A DNA stretch of 10,893 nucleotides. It comes from Bacteroidales bacterium. Lineage in GTDB: Bacteria; Bacteroidota; Bacteroidia; Bacteroidales; UBA4181. Made by a program: the position numbers and the translations under genes. The notes below the pieces were generated by a model. It made no database searches. It worked only from the letters and a program-made list of their open reading frames with translations, and was not told where the DNA came from. Shown here piece after piece: positions 1-7,130 of the stretch; position 1 is the stretch's first letter; every line of letters begins with the position of its first letter. The DNA is taken from contig JAQVSH010000042.1 in the NCBI GenBank assembly GCA_028700615.1, positions 1 through 10,893 of the forward strand, given 5' to 3'.

Positions 1-594
1 CCTGGCTTGAGATTTAAAACCATCTTCCATCTGTTTACGGGTAATGATATTGATGACACCTCCCATGGCGCTGGATCCGTACAATAAAGAAGATGGTCCT
101 CTCGAAACTTCCACCCTTTCTGCATCCCTGGCGATGTAGGCATCAGGAAGCGGATGTCCAAACAAACCCATATATTGGGGATGTCCATCGATCAAAATCA
201 ATATCCGTCCGTTGGAACTGCCGACCCCGCGAATAGATATCTGACCGGCTGCTCCTGTGGATGTTCCGAATCCCGTCATCCCTTTTTCCGTAATAAAAAG
301 ACCCGGAACCCTTTGAGAAAGAACAGGCAACAAAGCCGATTCACTGCTTTCCTGAATTTCATTCCGATTTATAACGCTGATGGTAAGAGGCATATTGTTT
401 CTTGAAACCTGAATCCGGGTACCGGTTACCACAACCTCGTCAATATGAATTGTATCCGCTAATACGTTGTCTTCAGCCGTCACTCCTGCATTTGAGTTGG
501 CATAACTCACCGAACCCCACAATAGGCCCGCCATTACTAAATAACTATATTTTTTCACAATGGTGTTATTAAATGAATTAATGGTATTACTCAT
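1..594 (-). CDS. TonB-dependent outer-membrane receptor, N-terminal part (3' end outside window)
   Basis: The frame is open from an ATG at 594 to the left edge, giving 198 residues. Residues about 14-32 look like a signal peptide (two Lys, a hydrophobic stretch, then an SYA cleavage-like site). A TonB box, DEVVVTG, lies at 52-58. The plug domain follows: the ISIRG motif at 119-123, the ILILIDG strand at 131-137, VEVSRGPSSLLYGSSAMGG at 161-179 and VINIITR at 180-186. These are the standard plug landmarks of the family. The receptor would import a large or scarce ligand across the outer membrane using TonB-ExbBD energy. There is no N-terminal CarboxypepD_reg-like domain before the TonB box, so it is not a SusC-type glycan receptor; it resembles the siderophore/heme/cobalamin group, but the substrate cannot be told without the barrel. 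It has its own promoter and a leader hairpin. It is 125 bases downstream of the ABC importer on the same strand. Confidence 0.93.
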   Translation of the reverse strand, partial: MSNTINSFNNTIVKKYSYLVMAGLLWGSVSYANSNAGVTAEDNVLADTIHIDEVVVTGTRIQVSRNNMPLTISVINRNEIQESSESALLPVLSQRVPGLFITEKGMTGFGTSTGAAGQISIRGVGSSNGRILILIDGHPQYMGLFGHPLPDAYIARDAERVEVSRGPSSLLYGSSAMGGVINIITRKQMEDGFKSQAR

Positions 595-600
595 AGTTGT

Positions 601-622
601 AAAAAATAGGGCTTTTAGCCCT
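601..622 (-). terminator. Hairpin plus U-tract just before the TonB receptor start: terminator or leader attenuator
   Basis: On the minus strand the sequence AGGGCT-AAA-AGCCCT (622 to 608) forms a 6-bp stem with a 3-base loop, or 5 bp with a 5-base loop. It is followed by one A and six T at 601-606. This has the shape of a short intrinsic terminator. It lies 97 bases after the ATPase gene stop, so it may end the importer transcript. However, it also lies between the predicted receptor promoter and the receptor ATG, with only six bases from the T-run to the ATG, so it is equally placed to act as an attenuator or a block to ribosome binding. The stem is short, so termination efficiency is uncertain. 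Confidence 0.55.
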
Positions 623-650
623 CGTGTTATCTTTTATTTAAATCATAACA

Positions 651-680
651 CAAATGTAGAAAAAAAATGATATAGTCAAA
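651..680 (-). promoter_or_regulatory. Bacteroidota-type promoter for the TonB receptor gene
   Basis: Read on the minus strand, TTTG (677-680) is followed after 18 bases by TACATTTG (651-658). This matches the Bacteroidota housekeeping sigma consensus of -33 TTTG and -7 TAnnTTTG with normal spacing. Transcription would start near 640-645, giving a leader of about 46-50 bases that contains the hairpin at 608-622. Position and direction fit the TonB receptor gene. Confidence 0.65.
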
Positions 681-718
681 CAGGATGGGTTTGTTCTTTT
701 AAAAATATTTTGTTTGTT

Positions 719-1807
719 CTATGTCAGATTGCTTTTTACTTTCAGGATAAGCCTGTTTTTACCGTTTTCATAGCGGTGATCGACACTTTGACATCTTCCC
801 CGTATAATTAAAACGCCAAGATTATCCTCCAGTACCCCTTCTTCAAAAGGATTAAAAGGAGCTCCCGGGGTTTCGCATAGAAATTCAAGGTTTCCGTCTT
901 GTTCAGAGTAAAAAAGACTGAGAAGAATGTCGGAATAATCCGTTTGCAGGCCCAGGAGTTCCTCTGCAATGAGCACAACATAGCTGCTCACTTTTTTGGA
1001 GATCACGTGTTTTTCACAGAATGCTTCCATTTCTGCCTGCATAGCATATAAATCGTAATTGCTGCTGGTAATATGATAACGAAGACTCCGTATTCTGTGT
1101 ATAAACGCTTTGGTTTTTTCCTTTAGTGGATTTTCAAATATCTGTTGTGGAGACCCTTCTTCGTAAATAATCCCTTCGTCCATATAAAATACCCGGCTGG
1201 AAATATTTCGGGCAAATTCCATTTCGTGGGTTACAATAATCATAGTCATACCCTCTTTGGCCAACCGACGGATTACCGCAAGCACTTCGCTGACCATCGT
1301 AGGATCCAGTGCAGAAGTGGGTTCGTCAAAAAGAAGAATTTCGGGTTCCATGGCCATGCACCGGGCTATAGCGACCCGTTGCTTCTGTCCCCCGGAGAGT
1401 TCATTGGGAAAATTATTTGCTTTTTCGGCAAGTCCTACCAGTTTTAAAAGTTCAAAAGCTTTTTGGTTGGCTTCACTCCTATTCTTACCAAGTAATTTGA
1501 CCGGTCCGAGTGTCAGATTTTCAAGGATAGATAAATGAGAGTAGAGATTAAAGGATTGAAAAACCATTCCCATCTTTTGCCGGAGCTTTGAAATATCAGT
1601 TTTTTTGTCCAGCAACGAAACCCCGTTAATCATAATGCTGCCATTAGTAGGCATCTCCAACAGGTTTAAACAACGAAGAAAAGTACTTTTCCCTGTTCCG
1701 GAAGGGCCGATAACCGAAATGACTTCTCCTTTTTTAATGTCCGCATTTACATCTTTAAGTACGGCCAGATCCCCGAAATATTTTGAAAGATGGTTTACCT
1801 TAATCAT
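719..1807 (-). CDS. Polar amino acid ABC importer ATPase (GlnQ-like) with C-terminal HATPase-like extension
   Basis: Residues 1-240 are a normal GlnQ/HisP-type ATPase that would power amino acid uptake at the inner membrane. They include Walker A GPSGTGKS at 34-41 (Lys40), Q-loop Gln84, signature LSGGQ at 137-141, Walker B ILLFDEP at 157-163 (Glu162 catalytic) and switch His194. Family members usually end at about 240-250 residues; this one runs to 362. Residues about 243-360 resemble HATPase_c_2 (RsbW/SpoIIAB-like) in pattern: helix with IAEELL at 280-285, strand then PGAPFNP at 314-320, then NLGVLII at 329-335 and HRYENGKNRLILK at 344-356. The usual N-box Asn and the DxG Asp are not apparent, so ATP binding by this part is doubtful. 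The ATG overlaps the permease stop by 4 bases (ATGA), which suggests translational coupling. The ATPase role is certain; the role of the extension is inference. Confidence 0.95.
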   Translation of the reverse strand: MIKVNHLSKYFGDLAVLKDVNADIKKGEVISVIGPSGTGKSTFLRCLNLLEMPTNGSIMINGVSLLDKKTDISKLRQKMGMVFQSFNLYSHLSILENLTLGPVKLLGKNRSEANQKAFELLKLVGLAEKANNFPNELSGGQKQRVAIARCMAMEPEILLFDEPTSALDPTMVSEVLAVIRRLAKEGMTMIIVTHEMEFARNISSRVFYMDEGIIYEEGSPQQIFENPLKEKTKAFIHRIRSLRYHITSSNYDLYAMQAEMEAFCEKHVISKKVSSYVVLIAEELLGLQTDYSDILLSLFYSEQDGNLEFLCETPGAPFNPFEEGVLEDNLGVLIIRGRCQSVDHRYENGKNRLILKVKSNLT

Positions 1808-4785
1808 TTATTTACCTCCTGAATTCTTTGTATGCGTTTTCGTTTCGGATCCACTGACAATTCAACATAACCTAATGCCCAGGTAAGTATCCATGCAATG
1901 ATTAGATACAGGACAGCGGCCATGATCAACGGAAAAAAGGCGTCAAACGTACGGCTGCGGATTATATCGCTGGCTTTGGTTAAATCCTGTACTGCAATAT
2001 AGCCCACAATGGAAGTTGCTTTCACCAGAGAAATAAACTCCCCTTTATATACAGGGAGAACATGTTGTAAAGCCTGAGGCATGATAATAAAAATAAAGGT
2101 CTGAATTTTAGTAAAGCCTCCAGCTATACCGGCTTCTTTTTGACCTTTATCAATGCTTTCAATTGAAGTTCTGAACATCTCAGAAACATATGCGGCAAAA
2201 TTCAGACCGAAAGCAACCATTGCAACCAGTACCGGGTTAATATTTACAGAGGCAAAAACGATATAATAAATAATCATCAGCAATACCAACACAGGGGTGC
2301 CTCTGAGAAGTGATATATACCCCTTCGCAGTATAAAGGAGCACTTTTTTCTTAGACATTCTCATAAAGCAAATCAGGCCGCCAAAAAGAGTGCCAATCAA
2401 TGCGGCAAAGATTGAAATCAATATGGTTGTTTTAAGACCGTCGATGATCAGCAAATATCTTTTTTCAAATACCATATTATTGTAGAATCCCTCCGCAATA
2501 GATTTAAAAAAGGGCTTCTTTACATGATAATCGGATATCTCCTGTTGGGCGGCAAAATTCTTTTTCGAGATCACGACCCCTGCACGGAAATCCGCATAAG
2601 AATCCGAGAAATCAACCTGCTTTTGACGCTCTTCTGTGATGGAAATCCCGTCTGCTATCATATTTACTTTACCGGAAGACAGCGCGGCAATCAGTGAGGG
2701 AAATTCCACAGATACAAATTCGAGTTCATATTGGTTTCTTTCTGCAAATTTTCTAATCAGTTCAATATCAAACCCGACATACTCTCCATTCATGAATGCA
2801 ACATAAGGAAGATCATCTACCGATACTCCGGCAATCAATTTTTTGTCGGAAGTTTTGTTTTCAAACGGTGGCATTACAGCTTCTTCCGCATTGTCAATAA
2901 ACCATCGTTTATATATGACATCGTAAGTCCCATCGGATTTAATCTCTTTCAAAAAACGATTATACTCATCGCGTAAAGCAGTATTATCTTTGCGAAAGCC
3001 CATACCAAGGGGCGTTGTAAGCACATCTTCGCTTAAAAAAACAAGATCAGGGTTATGTTTTAACAAGATTCTTGCCGTATGTAAGTCAAGCATGATTGCA
3101 TCCACCTTATGACTCTTGACGGAAAGCATCATATCGGACGTGTTTTCAAACCTGAAAATCTTTGCCTGTGGGTATTTGTCCCCTATAAATTTGTCAAATA
3201 CAGTACCTGTAAAAATGCCAATTTTTTTATCGGCAATATCATTCAGTACATTCATTTTCCCGGAATTGTCAGCCGCCAGATGTTTTTTAGTGGTAATCAG
3301 GCTGACTCCCGATTCAATATATGGATCCGAAAAATCAATTTGTTTGTCTCTTTCTTCGGTAATCATCATTGAACAGGTAGTTAGATCGATCTTCCGGGTG
3401 GACAGAGAAGCCAGCATACTTCCAAATTGAATGTCTACCGGAACAAATTTTTTCCCGAGATAAGCTGCAAATCTGGATGAAAGCTCAATATCAAAACCGA
3501 CCGGTTGGCCGTTCTGAATTGCTGTAAAAGGAAAGCCAATATCACTGACAATGCCGACTCTGAGCGTTCCGTTTACAGCACTGCTTTGGATTTCAGGCAT
3601 AGCAAAGGAGTCGATGTCCATCCAGCGTCTGACCATATCATCATAAATCCCCTGAGATTTGAGATCCTGAAGAAAAACATTAAACTGTGTCCTGAGGGAA
3701 TCATCACCTTCATGAAAACCGGCAGCAATAGGTACTGTATAGACTTTTAGCTCCAAAGCCGCCAGTTGTTCATTATTTTTAAAGACTTCTTTTAATGCCA
3801 GCTCATCAATAAATGCCACATCTGCCTTATCCGAATTTAAAGCGGTCAGCATATCGGAAACATTTTGATATTGAAGGATTTCAGCTTCCGGATAATTCTT
3901 TATGGCATAGGTGTCATGAATAGAACCAAGCAAAACAGCCATTCTTTTGTCTTTAACATCATCTACCGAAGTATATATTTCAGAGGATTTAGGAGCTGTT
4001 TCTTTTGTATCCGCTTTGACCATGGCAGCAATTCCACTGGGATAGTAACTTTCTGAAAATAAAACACTTTTTGCACGCTCTTCCGTAATAGAAAGGCCTG
4101 CTCCGATCATGTCTACTTTTCCGGAAATCAATGCAGGAAGCATTCCTCCGAATTCCATATCGATGATTTCAAGTTTTTTACCCAGCTTTTGTGCTATATA
4201 AGCAGCAAATTCTATATCAAAACCCACAAGATTGCGATTACTGTCATAAAACGATATGGGTTCGGTTACTGCAGCAGTTCCAAATTTCAATACACCATTT
4301 GTACCCGTAAGCTCTATTTCTGGCATAGGAGCCGGATTTCCCTTTTCGGGAGACCACCTTTCCATCATTTTTTGATAGGTTCCATCCGCTTTAATGCCAG
4401 CAAGGGTTTCATCTATGGTTTTTTTTAATTCCGTATTTTCAGGCTGTACGGCAAAACCATAATGGTCCTCCAGAATCAACTCATCCAGCACCTTAAGGCC
4501 TTCAATTTTAGCGGATATATTTTTAAGGGCAGGAAGGTCATACACAGCAGCATCGGCTTTTCCTTCCTTCACCGCAATAGCGCAATCCAACACGTTGTTA
4601 TAATAGGCGATGACAGCATCGGGAAATTTATCCAATACCATCTTGTCTGCAGTAGTTCCCGAAGGTACTGCAAATATTTTTCCACCTTCAAGCATGGAAA
4701 GGTTGGAAATCTCCTCTTTTTTATGGTTACACCCACTAAACAGCAGTGCAGTGCAGATCATCAGGAAGGGTAAGTAGTGCTTCAT
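1804..4785 (-). CDS. Multi-SBP polar amino acid ABC transporter: lipoprotein with fused substrate-binding modules and permease
   Basis: A single 993-residue protein combines the binding and membrane parts of an amino acid importer. A lipoprotein signal ends in LLFSGC (Cys19). Then follow: residues about 36-146, the second half of an SBP_bac_3 domain (lobe II and return to lobe I, Asp83); about 165-390, a complete SBP (GFDIE, ITEER with Arg237, Asp327); about 406-632, a complete SBP (Arg479, Asp567); about 648-742, only the first half of an SBP (Tyr661, GFDIE, Arg720); and about 770-980, a HisM/GlnP-type permease with about five membrane segments and the EAA loop at 883-906 (EAGIAGG...MPQAL). 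The Arg and Asp positions match those that hold the ligand alpha-carboxylate and amino group in GlnH/HisJ-like proteins, so amino acid ligands are likely; which ones is unknown. Lactococcal GlnPQ is a known precedent for tandem SBPs fused to the permease. The repeats are divergent in sequence, indicating old duplications. The ATPase follows with a 4-base overlap. Confidence 0.93.
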   Translation of the reverse strand: MKHYLPFLMICTALLFSGCNHKKEEISNLSMLEGGKIFAVPSGTTADKMVLDKFPDAVIAYYNNVLDCAIAVKEGKADAAVYDLPALKNISAKIEGLKVLDELILEDHYGFAVQPENTELKKTIDETLAGIKADGTYQKMMERWSPEKGNPAPMPEIELTGTNGVLKFGTAAVTEPISFYDSNRNLVGFDIEFAAYIAQKLGKKLEIIDMEFGGMLPALISGKVDMIGAGLSITEERAKSVLFSESYYPSGIAAMVKADTKETAPKSSEIYTSVDDVKDKRMAVLLGSIHDTYAIKNYPEAEILQYQNVSDMLTALNSDKADVAFIDELALKEVFKNNEQLAALELKVYTVPIAAGFHEGDDSLRTQFNVFLQDLKSQGIYDDMVRRWMDIDSFAMPEIQSSAVNGTLRVGIVSDIGFPFTAIQNGQPVGFDIELSSRFAAYLGKKFVPVDIQFGSMLASLSTRKIDLTTCSMMITEERDKQIDFSDPYIESGVSLITTKKHLAADNSGKMNVLNDIADKKIGIFTGTVFDKFIGDKYPQAKIFRFENTSDMMLSVKSHKVDAIMLDLHTARILLKHNPDLVFLSEDVLTTPLGMGFRKDNTALRDEYNRFLKEIKSDGTYDVIYKRWFIDNAEEAVMPPFENKTSDKKLIAGVSVDDLPYVAFMNGEYVGFDIELIRKFAERNQYELEFVSVEFPSLIAALSSGKVNMIADGISITEERQKQVDFSDSYADFRAGVVISKKNFAAQQEISDYHVKKPFFKSIAEGFYNNMVFEKRYLLIIDGLKTTILISIFAALIGTLFGGLICFMRMSKKKVLLYTAKGYISLLRGTPVLVLLMIIYYIVFASVNINPVLVAMVAFGLNFAAYVSEMFRTSIESIDKGQKEAGIAGGFTKIQTFIFIIMPQALQHVLPVYKGEFISLVKATSIVGYIAVQDLTKASDIIRSRTFDAFFPLIMAAVLYLIIAWILTWALGYVELSVDPKRKRIQRIQEVNK

Positions 4786-4855
4786 AAATATTGAAGGTAA
4801 ATTTCTGCAACAAAATAGTAAATATATAGGTTTTACGGGAAAATTTCTGTGAGAA

Positions 4856-5812
4856 TTATTTTAAAATGGCATCGTTTTTTCTCAGAAATTCGCCTACTAC
4901 CCGATTGTATTCTTCTTGTTTTTCCAGATGATGACTGTGAGAGGCTCCTTCAAACACATAAGCCTCTGATCCCGGAATCAAATGTTGAAAAAATCTGACA
5001 GATTCCGGACGGGCTTCATCATATTCTCCGCAAGTAAACAGTACCGGTATTTTAATCAAATGCAAAGATTCGCTTAAATCCCTGTTTTTTAGTGTTCCTG
5101 TCTGAGTAAACTCACTGGGGCCAAACATATATTCATAAACTTCCTTTCCCATTTTATCAAAGGTTCTGAGCAGGCATTCCGGCCAGGGATCCATTTTGCA
5201 AACATGTTTTGCGTAGAAAATATTCATAGCTTCCTGGTAAGCGGGTGCTGCATAATCTCCAATCCCTTCATACTTCCGGATGGTGTCCTGAACATTTTCA
5301 GGAAGTTGTGAAATCCAATATTGCTGATCTGCTACCCAACGGGATGTGCTAAGAAAAGGGGCCGAAAGAATCAGAGAATGAATTCCTGATGGATTTTTAT
5401 TCAGCAGGTACTCCACTGCCAGCATTGATCCCCATGATTGACCTAGTAAATGAATGTCTTTAAGATTAATAGCATCTCTTACCTGAACCAATTCTTCGAC
5501 AAATCTATCTACGGTCCATAACAAGGTATCCGAGGGCCTATCAGATTTCCCACAGCCTAATTGATCATAAAAAACGACCGGCCGGTCTTTTGCTAGAAAT
5601 TCCAGTGATTCAAGATAATCGTGAGGTGCTCCGGGGCCTCCGTGTAAAACCAGCAGAGGGATTCCTGGCTTATCTATTCCGATCATTTTATACCAGACAC
5701 TGCCGCCTGTCACTTCAATAAAGCCTTCTTTGACTGTCGGAACTGTTGTTTTACCACAGCATGACAAAAGAATAGAGATCATAATATATAGCGTTATACG
5801 AGGAATATTCAT
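4856..5812 (-). CDS. Predicted lipoprotein alpha/beta hydrolase, proline iminopeptidase family (peptidase S33)
   Basis: The 318-residue product has the family's landmarks: HGGPG oxyanion motif at 57-61, YDQLGCGKSD at 82-91, nucleophile elbow GQSWGS at 124-129 (Ser126), acid Asp265 in CGEYDEARPE, and His292 in GASHSHH. S33 proline iminopeptidases and tricorn-interacting-factor-F1-like enzymes remove N-terminal residues from short peptides; some relatives act on amino acid amides or esters, so the substrate is not fixed. The N-terminus is a hydrophobic stretch ending in ILLSCC, a lipobox with Cys18 (or Cys19), so the enzyme is predicted to be membrane-anchored outside the cytoplasm, unlike the usual cytosolic members. 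It lies 70 bases upstream of, and in the same direction as, the amino acid importer, so co-transcription and a peptide-to-amino-acid scavenging role are plausible but inferred. Confidence 0.88.
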   Translation of the reverse strand: MNIPRITLYIMISILLSCCGKTTVPTVKEGFIEVTGGSVWYKMIGIDKPGIPLLVLHGGPGAPHDYLESLEFLAKDRPVVFYDQLGCGKSDRPSDTLLWTVDRFVEELVQVRDAINLKDIHLLGQSWGSMLAVEYLLNKNPSGIHSLILSAPFLSTSRWVADQQYWISQLPENVQDTIRKYEGIGDYAAPAYQEAMNIFYAKHVCKMDPWPECLLRTFDKMGKEVYEYMFGPSEFTQTGTLKNRDLSESLHLIKIPVLFTCGEYDEARPESVRFFQHLIPGSEAYVFEGASHSHHLEKQEEYNRVVGEFLRKNDAILK

Positions 5813-5838
5813 TGATAATATATATCTTAGTCTTAATA

Positions 5839-5846
5839 CAAACTTA
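5839..5846 (-). promoter_or_regulatory. Probable -7 element for the hydrolase gene
   Basis: On the minus strand TAAGTTTG matches the Bacteroidota -7 consensus TAnnTTTG, 26 bases upstream of the hydrolase ATG. This would give a leader of about 20 bases. No TTTG is visible at the expected -33 distance, so the call rests on one element and position only. Confidence 0.45.
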
Positions 5847-5864
5847 AATTAAAAAAATATTTCT

Positions 5865-6056
5865 ATGAGAGACTTTCGATGGTATAAGTGGGGACTCTTC
5901 TATTCAAACCGGGAGGATTCCAGAATTTTTGTCCCGAAAAGTAATCCCTGGATGGGATGGACATTAAATTTTGCTAATCCCTATTCTTATATTGTCATTG
6001 CAGCTATTGTATTATTTATTGTTATTATGGCTAATCTGGAGTTGTTTTTGAAATAA
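5865..6056 (+). CDS. Small DUF5808 membrane protein
   Basis: The 63-residue product matches the pattern of the DUF5808 family: an aromatic start (WYKWGLFYSN), then DSRIFVPKSNPWMGWTLNF at about 18-36, followed by one hydrophobic membrane helix at about 41-59. Residues before the helix are charged and aromatic. The function of the family is not known to me; the pattern of a short domain plus one membrane span is all that can be said. The gene is divergent from the hydrolase (52 bases between starts) and convergent with the threonine aldolase (43 bases between stops). No TAnnTTTG element is obvious upstream on the plus strand. It is short, but the domain match and clean intergenic flanks support a real gene. 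Confidence 0.8.
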   Translation: MRDFRWYKWGLFYSNREDSRIFVPKSNPWMGWTLNFANPYSYIVIAAIVLFIVIMANLELFLK

Positions 6057-6099
6057 GCGATTCATCCCATTTTCCGGATTTTAGTTTTTATAAGATTTT

Positions 6100-7119
6100 T
6101 TAGGACAAATAACTGCGAAGGCGACCGGTAAAGTTGTATACATCCTCTTCGCACGTATTCCAGGAACAAACCCAACGAACTTCAGAGGTGCTCTCGTCCC
6201 ACACATAAAAAAAAGACTCTTGTTGTAAAGCCGGAATTACAGCTTGTGGCAATATAGCATAAACCGAATTGGCTTCGGTTTCATGAGTCACCTGAATTCC
6301 CAATTTTTTCACCTCTCCCGATAAAAGTTTTGCCATCTGATTTGATTGCCCGGCATTGATTCTCCATAGATCATTTTCGAGATATGCATTAAACTGGGCG
6401 GAGATAAATCTCATCTTTGAAGCCAGTTGCATTCCCTGTTTACGGGTGTATCCGAAATTTTCCGACAGAACCGGATTTAAAAACACAATGGCTTCGCCAA
6501 ACATCATCCCGTTCTTTGTGCCTCCGAAAGACAGGACATCCACGCCGGTCTCCGTAATCAGATTTCTGAAGCTGCAACCGAGAGAAACCGCTGCATTGGC
6601 TATTCTGGCGCCATCTACATGCAAAAACAATCCCTGTTGATGGACAAAATCAGACAACTCTTTGATTTGATCAACTGTATATACGGTTCCTAATTCTGTG
6701 GATTGGGTAATGGATACCACCTTTGGCTGAGAGTGATGAACAAAATTAATTCCGTGCAAATGCGGTTTGATCAGATTTGGCGTGAGTTTTCCGTCCGGAG
6801 TCGGGATCGGAATGAGTTTTGAGCCGGTAAAACGTTCGGGCGCCCCACACTCATCCGTCTGAATATGTGCGGTATCCGCACAAAGAATGCTTTGATAGGG
6901 CTGGGTCATGGCTTTTAATCCCAACACATTGGAAGCCGTCCCGGTAAATACAAAAAAAACTTCAACCCCAGCTCCAAATAATAATTTAAAATTCTCCTGT
7001 GCCCGAGCGGTATAGATATCCTCTCCATAGCCTTTAACATGACCTTGGTTAGCCTTTATTATGGCTTCCATGATAAGGGGATGTACTCCCGAGTTGTTGT
7101 CGCTGGCAAAAGTATGCAT
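6100..7119 (-). CDS. ltaE: Low-specificity threonine aldolase (beta-eliminating lyase family)
   Basis: This is a PLP enzyme predicted to split L-threonine/allo-threonine into glycine and acetaldehyde in the cytoplasm. Landmarks, numbered from the ATG at 7119: SDNNSG at 6-11, GHVKGYGED at 26-34, FTGTASN at 58-64, His85 in the DTAHIQTDECGAPE segment (stacks on PLP), HVDGAR at 167-172 (Asp169 pairs with the pyridine nitrogen), and SFGGTKNG at 197-204 with Lys202 as the Schiff-base lysine. The 339-residue length is normal for the family. An in-frame TTG lies directly before the ATG (7120-7122); the ATG is preferred. The gene begins 11 bases after the ligA stop, on the same strand, so the two are probably co-transcribed. 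Some related lyases act on phenylserine or other beta-hydroxy amino acids, so exact specificity is open. Confidence 0.92.
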   Translation of the reverse strand: MHTFASDNNSGVHPLIMEAIIKANQGHVKGYGEDIYTARAQENFKLLFGAGVEVFFVFTGTASNVLGLKAMTQPYQSILCADTAHIQTDECGAPERFTGSKLIPIPTPDGKLTPNLIKPHLHGINFVHHSQPKVVSITQSTELGTVYTVDQIKELSDFVHQQGLFLHVDGARIANAAVSLGCSFRNLITETGVDVLSFGGTKNGMMFGEAIVFLNPVLSENFGYTRKQGMQLASKMRFISAQFNAYLENDLWRINAGQSNQMAKLLSGEVKKLGIQVTHETEANSVYAILPQAVIPALQQESFFYVWDESTSEVRWVCSWNTCEEDVYNFTGRLRSYLS

Positions 7120-7130
7120 CAAATCAAAAT

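Noticed and set aside
154..405. Plus-strand ORF of 83 codons
   Set aside because: It lies fully antisense to the TonB receptor plug domain, which is strongly supported on the minus strand.
4811..4817. TATTTTG on the minus strand upstream of the SBP-permease gene as a -7 promoter element
   Set aside because: It is one base short of TAnnTTTG and no TTTG is visible at -33, so it is no better than chance in A/T-rich DNA; the importer may be read from the hydrolase promoter.
6057..6099. Terminator between the convergent DUF5808 and threonine aldolase genes
   Set aside because: The stretch is T-rich and contains a TCCGGA palindrome, but no stem-loop with a usable loop was found.
7120..7122. TTG start for the threonine aldolase
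   Set aside because: An ATG follows directly; the family N-terminus needs no extra residue.
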